18,778 bases of DNA from DAIOXA01 sp050949165 (GTDB lineage: Bacteria > Bacillota > Proteinivoracia > UBA4975). Position 1 is the first letter of the stretch, and each line of letters opens with the position of its first letter. Shown here in pieces: positions 1 through 7,056 of this stretch. The DNA lies in contig JBMNFF010000016.1 of the NCBI GenBank assembly GCA_050949165.1, forward strand, positions 1 to 18,778. The letters run 5' to 3'. A program made the translations under genes and the position numbers. The notes beneath the pieces are model-generated. The model ran no database searches. It had not been told where the DNA came from and saw nothing but the letters and a program-made list of their open reading frames with translations.

Positions 1-53
1 GGCAGATTTTTGCCGCCCAAGAAGAACCGCCAGGATTTAGTTGCGGTTATCAT
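1..53 (-). CDS. 5' end of an unidentified gene, runs off the left edge
   Basis: On the minus strand an AAAGGAGG ribosome binding site (59-66) sits five bases before an ATG at 53. The frame then stays open to the window edge, giving MITATKSWRFFLGGKNLP. Eighteen residues are too few to assign a family. The gene is divergent from the MFS transporter, so the two start regions share the stretch between about 54 and 188. Confidence 0.55.
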   Translation of the reverse strand, partial: MITATKSWRFFLGGKNL

Positions 54-113
54 CTCAACCTCCTTTGCTGAAATTTACCCTGTGGACATGGGGCCTGGCA
101 ACCGGTAAACTCT

Positions 114-142
114 GCGACAGCCGCCGTCCCGTCATGTATAAT
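114..142 (+). promoter_or_regulatory. Probable sigma-A promoter of the MFS gene
   Basis: A perfect TATAAT (137-142) lies 17 bases after GCGACA (114-119), which matches four of six bases of the -35 consensus. The start point would be near 149. An upstream ATG at 141 falls inside this -10 box, which supports the later ATG at 189 as the real start. Confidence 0.6.
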
Positions 143-188
143 GGTTGTACTACTGAGTTGCCACGGCAGCTGCCAACGGGGGAAAAGT

Positions 189-1415
189 ATGCGAAAGCCA
201 TCTGCTTATAATATCTACCTCATCTATGCAGGGGTATCGGCCTTTTTGTTCGAGATGGTCTTTACCGTCAACGAGCTCTACCGCATCGAGGTGGCCGGGT
301 TCAACCCCATGCAATTGGTCCTGGCGGGGACGGCCCTGGAATTATCCTGCTTTATCTTTGAAATACCCACGGGGATTCTGGCAGATCTCAAGAGCCGCAA
401 GCTTTCCGTCCTCATCGGCTTGGCCCTCATCGGCCTGGGCTTTTTTATCGAGGGGCTCGTGCCCAGCTTCTGGGTCATCTTGCTCTGCCAGGTGCTCTGG
501 GGCATCGGCGCCACCTTTACCAGCGGCGCCGATGAGGCCTGGATTGCCGACGAGATGGGAGGCCGGGGCCTGGACAAGCTCTTCTTAAAGGGCGCGCAAA
601 TCCGACAGATTGGGTCTCTCCTGGCAATTCTCGTCAGCACCCTCCTGGGAACCCTGATGATTAATCTGCCCATGCTCCTGGGCGGCGCCCTCTTCATCGC
701 CCTGGCCCTCTTCTTGCTTCGCTTCATGCCCGAGACGGCCTTTCGCCCCGCTCCGCCCCAGGAGCGCAGCTCCCTTCAGCAGATGCTCCATACCTTTCGC
801 CAGGGCCTGGGCTCTATCAGGAAAAAGCATTTTCTCATGGTGATGGCGGCTATCGCCCTTTTCTATGGCCTGTACAGCGAGGGTCTGGACAGGTTGTGGA
901 TTGCCCACATCCTGGACGATGTGACCCTGCCCGCCCTGGATATCCAGCCCATTGTCTGGGTGGGACTGATCAATGGCGTTTCCATGGTGGCCAGCATCCT
1001 GGCCGTGGAATATATTAAGCGGAACCTGGACAGGACCGGCAAGCTCCAGAAGGTTTGGCTCCTCATCGCCATCAACTTCTTTATGCTGGCGGCCATCGTC
1101 AGCTTTGGCCTGGCCCGGAACTTTCCCCTGGCCGTATCCACCTACCTGACCTACTACATCCTCAGGACCACCAACGGACCCATCTACCGGGCATGGCTCA
1201 ATGAGAGCATAGAATCGGGGGTGCGGGCCACCGTCCTCTCCACCTACGGCCAGATAGACTCCCTGGGCCAGATAATCAGCGGGCCTCTAATCGGCTTCAT
1301 CGCCCTCAGGTCCGGCATGGCTGTGTCTCTGGTGGTCTCCGGCCTGATCCTCGCGCCGGTGGTTATCCTGTACTTCAGCCTGCTCCGGCGGGTGCGGGAA
1401 AATAGCCGCCCCTGA
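189..1415 (+). CDS. MFS transporter, drug-efflux type
   Basis: A 408-residue membrane protein of the major facilitator superfamily, expected to exchange a small molecule for protons across the cytoplasmic membrane. It has the usual run of about twelve hydrophobic segments. A motif-A loop between segments 2 and 3 reads GILADLKSRKLSV, preceded by the EIPTG turn common in antiporters of this superfamily. A charged GADEAWIADE stretch follows segment 4. I chose ATG 189 over ATG 141 because it has a GGGGGA ribosome binding site at 178-183 and because 141 lies within the promoter. The gene stands alone, divergent from the partial gene at the left edge. The substrate cannot be read from the sequence; drug export is a family-level guess. 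Confidence 0.85.
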   Translation: MRKPSAYNIYLIYAGVSAFLFEMVFTVNELYRIEVAGFNPMQLVLAGTALELSCFIFEIPTGILADLKSRKLSVLIGLALIGLGFFIEGLVPSFWVILLCQVLWGIGATFTSGADEAWIADEMGGRGLDKLFLKGAQIRQIGSLLAILVSTLLGTLMINLPMLLGGALFIALALFLLRFMPETAFRPAPPQERSSLQQMLHTFRQGLGSIRKKHFLMVMAAIALFYGLYSEGLDRLWIAHILDDVTLPALDIQPIVWVGLINGVSMVASILAVEYIKRNLDRTGKLQKVWLLIAINFFMLAAIVSFGLARNFPLAVSTYLTYYILRTTNGPIYRAWLNESIESGVRATVLSTYGQIDSLGQIISGPLIGFIALRSGMAVSLVVSGLILAPVVILYFSLLRRVRENSRP

Positions 1416-1523
1416 CTGCTTGGAAAAAGGCGACTCTCCTGGACCTAATAAAGTGCTATTCCCAGCTTTGACATTACCCGGGAAATTATGACTGAATCCG
1501 ACAGCGCCGAACAATAAAAGAAA

Positions 1524-1550
1524 GAACCCGGGAACAATCGCCCCGGGTTC
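1524..1550 (-). terminator. Rho-independent terminator after the HTH-TPR regulator
   Basis: Nine-base stem GAACCCGGG (1524-1532) pairs with CCCGGGTTC (1542-1550) across a nine-base loop. Read on the minus strand the hairpin is followed by TTTCTTTTATTG, so it terminates the leftward regulator gene ending at 1559. On the plus strand the following T run is weak, so it may end the MFS transcript only poorly. Confidence 0.75.
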
Positions 1551-1558
1551 GGTTTGCG

Positions 1559-2510
1559 CTAGAATGAAGGCACTGTTATGCCATACTTTTCTTGAGTAAT
1601 CTTCCGATACTCCTCCAGCAGGTTGGGAATTTTAACTGCTTTTAACAAATAAAAGGCAGTGATGATAGAGTCCATATAATCTTCTTGATTCAGGAGATAC
1701 AGAGCGACTCCCTTGCGGTAATATAGCATATACAAAGCATGGTTTGTCTTCTTTTCCAAGCAAAAAGCGATCCCGGCATTGGCTACCTCAAGCGCCTTAG
1801 CATGGTTGTCCATTCTGTGGAAATTATAGGCGATATTAAAGTACACATTGATGATCAGGTAGTCGATGTACTTGGTGCTATACTTCTTATCCGAGATTTC
1901 GTCCAGGATGTAATAGAGGATGTCGTTGCTGAAGGCAAAGTTGCCCTCCCTTGCGATGAGGAGGCTGATGAGGAGGAGGATTCGGAATTCGATATATGTA
2001 TACTTATACCTCCTGAACCCCCTCAACCGGTAGTTGGGGATGGTCAGGCGCAGGGCGTCCACCAGCTCATCCCGGAGGGAGCGGCTGTTGGCGGCGCCGG
2101 TGTGAAACTGGTCGATGACTTCCACGAAGATGAGAAAACTGATCAAATTCCCTTGGATTTACCATGGAGTGGCTGTCATCTTGGGAAAAGTTTTCCTGGA
2201 GCTTTTCCTTGAGGTTGGCGGCGGCTCCCCGTTCATAGCAGGTGATGATATAGTCCAACTCGTCGTGGTACTCCATGAGGAACTTATTGGACCGGGAGTT
2301 TTTCAGCAAATCCAACAGGTCTTCTTTATAGGCAACCGAAAGCAGCTCCAAAGTGTCGTACCTTGGAACGACGCGCCCGCTTTCAATCTTCCGGATGGTG
2401 TCGATGCTGACCCCCACGATTTCCTGAACATAGGCTTGACTGAAACCCAGGCTTGTCCGTATTTTTTTGAGCTCCTTGCCAAAATGTTCCAAATTGTATG
2501 TCACAAACAT
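1559..2510 (-). pseudogene. XRE-HTH/TPR peptide-responsive regulator (RNPP/PlcR-Rgg type), frameshifted
   Basis: Restored, this is a regulator of about 316 residues, the usual size for the family. Residues about 10-68 form an XRE-type helix-turn-helix (ELKKIRTSLGFSQAYVQEIVGVS followed by IRKIESGRVVPRYDTL, split here only for length). The rest is helical TPR-like sequence, for example NVYFNIAYNFHRMDNHAKAL and HALYMLYYRKGVALYLLNQE. In the RNPP family such TPRs bind a short imported peptide that switches DNA binding. The start is ATG 2510, with a GGGGG ribosome binding site. The HTH frame runs from 2510 and the TPR frame runs to 1559. They switch between about 2158 and 2115, and the total length is one base too long for a single frame. 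The gene is divergent from the repeat-peptide precursor, the classical receptor/pheromone layout. Whether the shift is real decay or a sequence error is open. Confidence 0.72.
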
Positions 2511-2523
2511 CGATAAGTCCCCC

Positions 2524-2551
2524 AAAAACCCAGAAAAACATCTGGGTTTTT
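2524..2551. promoter_or_regulatory. Perfect 11-bp inverted repeat, candidate operator for the pheromone gene
   Basis: AAAAACCCAGA (2524-2534) and TCTGGGTTTTT (2541-2551) form a perfect inverted repeat with a six-base spacer. Its centre is about 42 bases upstream of the start point inferred from the TATAAT at 2568, the position used by activators that touch RNA polymerase. No plus-strand gene ends just upstream, so a terminator role is less likely, although the hairpin followed by CTTCTTT resembles one. An operator for the adjacent HTH regulator is my preferred reading. Confidence 0.5.
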
Positions 2552-2567
2552 CTTCTTTATTCCATTG

Positions 2568-2573
2568 TATAAT
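2568..2573 (+). promoter_or_regulatory. -10 box of the peptide precursor gene, no recognisable -35
   Basis: A perfect TATAAT stands 40 bases before the ATG at 2614. The 16 to 18 bases expected before a -35 box lead only to GGTTTT-like sequence inside the right arm of the inverted repeat. A promoter with a good -10 and no -35 is typical of activator-dependent genes. Confidence 0.5.
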
Positions 2574-2613
2574 AAGAGATGAACAAATCCAAGTAGATGA
2601 AAGGAGTAGAGCA

Positions 2614-2871
2614 ATGAAAGGGTTAGTAAAGAAGAGTGTAGGGTTGGTATTGGTCTTGGTCGTGTGTGCAATGGTGTTGGTCCCTGGTATGGTGCAGGCT
2701 GCCGATGAGGATATCCCCCGTATCTTCAAATCAGCATACGTCATTACTCCTAATGCCGACGAAGACATTCCCCGGATTTTTACTCCTGATGCTGATGAAG
2801 ACATTCCTCGGATTTTCAGTTTCCCCATCACTACAAACGCCGATGAGGACATTCCTCGGATTTTCAAGTAA
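2614..2871 (+). CDS. Secreted four-copy peptide precursor (candidate pheromone)
   Basis: An 85-residue pre-propeptide. Residues 1-29 are a Sec signal peptide: a basic MKGLVKK start, a hydrophobic core, and MVQA as a typical signal-peptidase-I site. Cleavage after VQA would leave the first ADEDIPRIF exactly at the new N terminus. Identical ADEDIPRIF copies begin at residues 30, 48, 60 and 76. They are separated by KSAYVITPN, TPD and SFPITTN, and a final K ends the protein. The nearby TPN/TPD/TTN before copies 2 to 4 suggests an ancestral 12-residue unit. AAAGGAG at 2600-2606 fixes the start. The gene is divergent from an RNPP-like receptor, so the repeats are most likely released outside the cell and re-imported in shorter form, perhaps as DIPRIF. 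Processing sites and mature form are inferred. A repetitive RiPP precursor is the main alternative, but no modification enzyme is nearby. Confidence 0.78.
   Translation: MKGLVKKSVGLVLVLVVCAMVLVPGMVQAADEDIPRIFKSAYVITPNADEDIPRIFTPDADEDIPRIFSFPITTNADEDIPRIFK
2701..2865 (+). repeat. Four coding repeats of the nonapeptide ADEDIPRIF
   Basis: Copies lie at 2701-2727, 2755-2781, 2791-2817 and 2839-2865. The nine residues are identical in all four, while every one of the nine codons shows at least one synonymous difference among copies (for example GAG/GAA, GAT/GAC, CGT/CGG, TTC/TTT). This pattern indicates selection on the peptide rather than recent DNA duplication. Confidence 0.95.
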
Positions 2872-2990
2872 AGATTCCATCCGGCGAAGGGGACGTCCGC
2901 TTAGTTGCATTCCCTCCGTATTTACTTTTAGAGGTGCTCTTCCACCAATTGCTTGTCCTTTCTACTTAGTTGACATACAGGGGTTTAGCC

Positions 2991-3752
2991 ATGAAATCTG
3001 GTAGGTTCAAGACGAAGCTTTTCTTGCTCTGCTGTACATCATTTCTGCTGCTGATTGTCCTAAACCTGTGGATCGATGAATTTTATCTGCTTGAAAGTGC
3101 CAAAGTCCTCCCCTTGTTAGCGGCCCTGTTATTATCCCTGGGCCTATATTTCTCCAGCACCCTAATTAGAGAGAAAACACCCCCCAAACCCTCTGATGGA
3201 ACCATAAAGGCTCCATCAACTTTTATTGGCCTTGCTGTAAAGCAAGGGGAGGCACTTTTCCCTTACCTCAAGGTATGGACAAGGCTGCTGATTATGGGAA
3301 TAACCTGGAGTATAGCCTACCGGGTTAATCTCTGGCTTTCTCTGCTGCTTCTGAGTTTGGCGCCCCTAGATATCCTGTGTCGCGAGCTCTTGTATCAAGA
3401 GCTTATTTCACTCTCTGGAAGGACCTTCTCTGCCTTCCAGGAGATCGCTGCGTTCCAGCAGTATCGGCATTTTGTACCGGCGACACCGCCAAAGTATGCG
3501 CCGGTCTGCAGCAGGGTGCTGCATTGGTCAAGCAAGTTGACGAAAGTTGCCATTGCAGTGCTTGCCCTGGCGGATTTTGTCAGGCGGGATTTTGATCCCC
3601 TGCTGCCGGCATTATACCTCGTCATCCTGCCTCTGTTTTTCTCCTGCCTGGGAGAAACCGTGTACGGCAACCTCTGTCGAGGAGATCTGATCAACAGCAT
3701 CAAGTACCTCAAAAAGGTGCACGGCGAAAGGAAGCTCAATTCCTGCCAATAG
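2991..3752 (+). CDS. Multi-pass membrane protein of unknown function, possible sensor partner of the kinase
   Basis: A 253-residue protein that I do not recognise. Hydrophobic segments appear at about residues 9-27, 37-59, 93-128 (one or two passes) and 203-225. Basic loops lie between them, and a basic tail IKYLKKVHGERK is probably cytoplasmic. ATG 2991 is preferred to the upstream TTG at 2970 because AGGGG at 2979-2983 is well spaced for it. It lies 119 bases after the peptide precursor with no convincing terminator between, so it may be co-transcribed. The histidine kinase starts 20 bases after its stop. The kinase has no membrane part of its own, so this protein could be its sensor. A frameshift that split one membrane kinase into two frames is also possible, because the kinase frame is open back to 3691. 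Confidence 0.6.
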   Translation: MKSGRFKTKLFLLCCTSFLLLIVLNLWIDEFYLLESAKVLPLLAALLLSLGLYFSSTLIREKTPPKPSDGTIKAPSTFIGLAVKQGEALFPYLKVWTRLLIMGITWSIAYRVNLWLSLLLLSLAPLDILCRELLYQELISLSGRTFSAFQEIAAFQQYRHFVPATPPKYAPVCSRVLHWSSKLTKVAIAVLALADFVRRDFDPLLPALYLVILPLFFSCLGETVYGNLCRGDLINSIKYLKKVHGERKLNSCQ

Positions 3753-3771
3753 CGCACTAGGATGTGATATC

Positions 3772-4976
3772 GTGGTCAATCTGTACGAGTTCTACAGTGA
3801 AGAGCGGGCGGCCCTGAGCAGTACCAAGTCTCAGTTTCTGGCCAATATGAGCCATGAAATCCGGACGCCACTGAATTCCATAATCGGCATGGCCGATCTC
3901 CTGGCCGAGACTCCCCTGACAGATGAACAGAGGGAGTATATCCGGATATTCAAGATTGCCGGGGAGACTCTGCTCAGCCTGGTCAACGACATGCTGGACA
4001 TATCCAATATAGAGTCCGGCAAGATCCAACTGGACTGCTGCCCCTTTAACCTGCGAAAATTAGTTTTAGATGCCGCAGATCTCATCTCGGTGCGGGCAGG
4101 ACTCAAACAGCTTTCAATCAACTGCACCCTGGACCAATCCCTGCCGGAAATCGTCTGTGGGGACCAGGGCCGCCTCAAGCAGATATTGCTGAACCTGCTG
4201 GATAACGCCGTTAAATTTACCTGCCAGGGCCAGATATCCCTGCAAGTCTCCCTCGCCCAAGAGCAAAGCCCCGCGGCCGACGAAGTCTGCCTGCTCTTTT
4301 CCGTCAGCGACACCGGCCCCGGCATCCCGCACGGAATCCCTGACAGGAGATCTTCGAGCTCTTTACCCAGATGGACCCATCGCCCACCCGTCAACACGGC
4401 GGTATCGGCCTGGGCCTGACCCTTTCCAAGAAACTGGTCAGCCTGATGAAGGGCGAAATGTGGGCGGAAAGCACCCTGGGCAAGGGCAGCACCTTCTATT
4501 TTACCGCCCGCTTTAAGCTCCTTGAGCAGGAACAAGGCCTGAATGGGCAACAAGATTCCCAGCCAACCGGCGCCTGCGATACCAGGCCCTTAAAAATTCT
4601 GCTGGTGGAAGACAGCCCGGATAACCGCTACCTCATCCAGCGTTATCTCAAGACCACTCCCCACCAGCTGGACATCGCCGTGGACGGCCAGGGGGCCGTC
4701 ACCAAGGCTCAGGCCAAGAGGTACGACCTGATCCTCATGGACATCCAGATGCCCGTAATGGACGGGTATGAGGCGACCATCCTGATTCGCGCCTGGGAAA
4801 ATATGAACGGCAAGGTCCCCGTTCCCATCATCGCCCTGACCGCCTACGCCATGGCCGAAGACGTCGAGAGGGTCCGCCAGTGCGGGTTTACCAGCCATCT
4901 GGCCAAGCCCATAAAGAAGCTGACCCTCCTGAAGCTACTGCAGCAGTATTCCGCCCAGGAAACCCAAGCCATCTGA
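3772..4976 (+). pseudogene. Hybrid histidine kinase with receiver domain, frameshifted
   Basis: Restored, this is a protein of about 401 residues. The order is a short linker, a dimerisation/phosphoacceptor domain (FLANMSHEIRTPLN, with the phospho-accepting His), an ATPase domain (N box LLNLLDNAVKFT, DTGPGIP, then EIFELFTQ and GGIGLGLTLSKKLV), and a response-regulator receiver. The receiver shows VEDSPDN, the phospho-acceptor Asp in LILMDIQMPVMDGYEAT, the Thr in ALTAYA and the Lys in LAKPIKK. No output domain follows, so phosphate is probably passed on to another protein. The first frame runs from 3772 to 4419 and the second resumes at about 4350 and ends at 4976. The joint lies near 4343-4355, inside the ATP-lid region, and fits one missing base. 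The GTG start at 3772 is weakly supported by AGGA at 3759-3762. If the shift is real, the kinase lacks its G2 motif and is inactive. Confidence 0.72.
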
Positions 4977-4986
4977 ATAGAAAGTT

Positions 4987-5006
4987 AGCCCGGGTCGCCC
5001 CGGGCT
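4987..5006. terminator. Terminator hairpin between kinase and TPR gene
   Basis: Eight-base stem AGCCCGGG (4987-4994) pairs with CCCGGGCT (4999-5006) across TCGC, followed on the plus strand by TTTAG. On the minus strand it is followed by AACTTTCTATT. It ends the kinase transcript and may also serve the convergent gene ending at 5034. Confidence 0.7.
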
Positions 5007-5033
5007 TTTAGTTAACCCCAAATCACTGCCTAG

Positions 5034-6320
5034 CTATTTTCCACTTAACTCCCTGGCCCGGGTAGCATGCTCCCGGGCCTTAACAGTGTCCCCCTCAGCC
5101 AGATAACATCTGCCCAAGGCCCTATGTCCCGCAACAGAATTCGGCGCCCTCCTCACTAACATCCGGGCATACTTCTTCAGCTTGCCAAGCTCCTCCAGGG
5201 CGGAATACAGCTCCACAGCCAGCTCCAGGCAGATGATGTCATCGGACCAGGACACCAAAGCCGTCTCCAGCGCCCATCTGGCCCGGTCGTAATCCTTGCT
5301 GGCAAGACAGATCTTGGTCAGCTCGGTGCAGCAGCGGAGGCCGGCCCGGTCGCATCGCCTATCCCTCAGAATCCCCTGGTGGTATCTGCCGGCAGCTTTT
5401 TTTGTCTCACCCAGCATGCGGTGCAAGTCTCCGGTAATTAGCAGGTTAAAGGAGTTAGGGTATTTGCCCACCATGGTGTTGAAGAAGCTCTTGGCTTCGG
5501 TCACCGCAGCACTGTTTTCGAGGATGAGGCTCAGATTATGCTGGATATACCTGTCCTCGGGGTCAAACCTCAGCCCCCTTAGGTAAGCCTCCGTTGCCGG
5601 GCCCCACATCTGGTTAGCGTAGTACAATGCCCCCAGATTCAACCAGGCATCGGTTTTCCCTGGCTGCAGGTGGGCCTGGACCACCAGACAGCGAATTGCC
5701 TTCTCCAGCTCCCCGAGGCTTTCCCAATACCGATACATATCCTCCCACAGGCAGGTATCGTCGCCCTTAAATAAATCCGGGTAGGACTGAACTATCTCCT
5801 CTGCCAAGTCATAGGCCAGATCCAGCAGTTTTGGTTTTGGCTGCCCTTGCTCCAGCCAAAAGCTATAGCCCTTTAGCAGCCATCGGACCCGTCGTAACTC
5901 CAGGAACATCTCAGACCTTCGGGGCAGCGGCACATTGGTGCCCAGCCGCTCCTCAGGAAAGTTCTCCTCCACATGCTTCCGGATCAGCCTGCCGGCACGA
6001 TTGTCCCGCAGCTTCAGGACCAGCCAAAACCCAGGCCGGAAGTAGTAGGAGTTCTGGGTATAGATCCTCCGAAACCCCTTCTCCCAGACGGGAAACTCCT
6101 GAAAGGGGAGGGTCTGGCCCTGGCAATCCCGATTGATATTCATATAAAACTTGCTCTCCAGATGGTACCAGGGACTGCGGGTCTTGCCTGCCTCCAGGGC
6201 TGATAGATATTCCTCTTGCATTTCCGCCACCGCCTTGTTTCGGGCCTTCAGCCCCAGCAGATCAATGAGAAACTGCCTCCTTTCCTCAGCATTGGGAAAC
6301 CACAACCACAGATTTGCCAT
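5034..6320 (-). CDS. TPR-repeat protein of unknown role
   Basis: A 428-residue soluble protein. The C-terminal half, roughly from residue 200, contains tandem tetratricopeptide repeats such as TDAWLNLGALYYANQMWGPA, AVELYSALEELGKLKKYARM and GHRALGRCYLAEGDTVKARE, which usually form protein-binding solenoids. The N-terminal 190 residues (MANLWLWFPNAEERRQFLID onward) are rich in Trp, Tyr and Arg and I do not recognise them. The start is ATG 6320, where AGGAGGT lies six bases upstream (6327-6333). A longer frame reaching 6506 has no such site. There is no signal peptide and no catalytic motif. It is convergent with the kinase and has no obvious operon partner. Confidence 0.75.
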   Translation of the reverse strand: MANLWLWFPNAEERRQFLIDLLGLKARNKAVAEMQEEYLSALEAGKTRSPWYHLESKFYMNINRDCQGQTLPFQEFPVWEKGFRRIYTQNSYYFRPGFWLVLKLRDNRAGRLIRKHVEENFPEERLGTNVPLPRRSEMFLELRRVRWLLKGYSFWLEQGQPKPKLLDLAYDLAEEIVQSYPDLFKGDDTCLWEDMYRYWESLGELEKAIRCLVVQAHLQPGKTDAWLNLGALYYANQMWGPATEAYLRGLRFDPEDRYIQHNLSLILENSAAVTEAKSFFNTMVGKYPNSFNLLITGDLHRMLGETKKAAGRYHQGILRDRRCDRAGLRCCTELTKICLASKDYDRARWALETALVSWSDDIICLELAVELYSALEELGKLKKYARMLVRRAPNSVAGHRALGRCYLAEGDTVKAREHATRARELSGK

Positions 6321-6721
6321 ACTACCACCTCCTGATTTTCCATATCTGATATATACACCGCTGGATTCCAACCGGTTACGCCCCCCATAAAAGCAGAAAA
6401 ACCCCCAAGGGGAGCAATTCTCAATTAAGTTGTGGGGAGCACACCCTTCCATTGGGAAGAGAGGGCGCAACTCTTCTGCGGTAAGTATAGCAAATGCTTG
6501 TGACAAAATAGAGAGGCCCTTGCCCCCGAAACGGCTTTCAAGGGGAGGCTCTTGCCTCCCGGCTTCAAAGGGATACCCTTTCCAACCCTTGAAACCACGA
6601 TGCCAGGGTATATCGCGGGGATTCCCTGGACTCCCCTTTCAAACATCTCTTCACCACAACATTGTCATTGCCATATGCTATGATTCTAAGCAAACGTAAT
6701 AGCACCAAAGGAGGAGACATA
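6321..6721. other. Gene-poor stretch with small hairpins
   Basis: I see no convincing gene here. Open frames exist on both strands, but they lack ribosome binding sites and recognisable protein sequence. The interval holds short inverted repeats. GGGAGGC/GCCTCCC (6543-6549 and 6554-6560) has a TCTT loop, and AAGGG/CCCTT (6568-6572 and 6576-6580) follows close by. Neither is followed by a T run, so they are not ordinary terminators. It may be an intergenic repeat or an untranslated structured RNA. Confidence 0.4.
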
Positions 6722-6973
6722 ATGAAAAACAGACCCCGTTGCGACTTTTTGAATTTCGGGTTGGACGTCAACAGGATGATAAAAATCACCCACGAAACCC
6801 TAATCGAAGAGGGCATTGACCGGGAGGCCCAGTAATTCATGGACGAGATCAGCCAAGCTAAAAGCCTGAGTAAGGTATTCGGCATCATCAACAAATATGT
6901 GGGCACCACCTTCGAGCTATATGACTACCTGGCTGAGCAGCGCCGGGAGAGAACCCTACGAAGGGTTAAATAA
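6722..6973 (+). pseudogene. Small unidentified gene interrupted by an in-frame TAA
   Basis: AAAGGAGGAGA (6707-6717) precedes ATG 6722. The frame reads MKNRPRCDFLNFGLDVNRMI and so on for 37 codons, meets TAA at 6833-6835, then continues in the same frame as FMDEISQAKSLSKVFGIINK to a second stop at 6971-6973. Both halves are helical and charged and look like one 83-codon protein. An ATG at 6839 could restart the second half as a 44-residue product, but its ribosome binding site is poor. I do not recognise the family. It may be a nonsense mutation, a sequence error, or two coupled small genes. Confidence 0.5.
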
Positions 6974-7001
6974 GCCTGTGCAGCAGGAAAAAGACGGTAT
7001 T

Positions 7002-7045
7002 TTGTAGAATTTACTTATATTGACACATCCATGTTGTTTCTACAA
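7002..7045. promoter_or_regulatory. Inverted repeat in the helicase leader
   Basis: TTGTAGAA (7002-7009) and TTCTACAA (7038-7045) are perfect inverted repeats 28 bases apart, with the right arm directly before the ribosome binding site of the helicase gene. A TTGACA at 7020-7025 lies between them, but no good -10 follows at 17 bases. This could be an operator pair or a leader hairpin that hides the ribosome binding site. Confidence 0.3.
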
Positions 7046-7056
7046 GGGGTGGTTGG

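Noticed and set aside
278..727. Minus-strand frame opposite the MFS gene
   Set aside because: Basic, low-complexity product with no ribosome binding site; a shadow of GC-rich coding sequence.
2524..2551. The palindrome as a plain terminator
   Set aside because: No plus-strand gene ends nearby (the MFS gene stops at 1415), and on the minus strand it would stop transcription before the regulator. An operator fits better, although attenuation cannot be excluded.
2701..2865. CRISPR-like array or DNA-level tandem repeat
   Set aside because: Repeat spacing is irregular, the DNA copies differ at many third positions, and only the peptide is constant.
2511..2867. Minus-strand open frame with repeated KIRGMSSSA, fused in frame to the regulator
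   Set aside because: It is the antisense of the peptide repeats. Conservation follows the plus-strand codons (third-position changes), and the plus frame has the signal peptide and ribosome binding site.
3831..4553. Long minus-strand frame opposite the kinase
   Set aside because: The plus strand carries unmistakable kinase motifs in the same interval.
6425..6646. Minus-strand frame of 73 codons in the gene-poor stretch
   Set aside because: No ribosome binding site, and it runs through the hairpins; the product resembles no protein I know.
6662..6684. Promoter for the small gene at 6722 (TTGTCA and TATGAT)
   Set aside because: The spacing is only 11 bases, too short for a sigma-A promoter.
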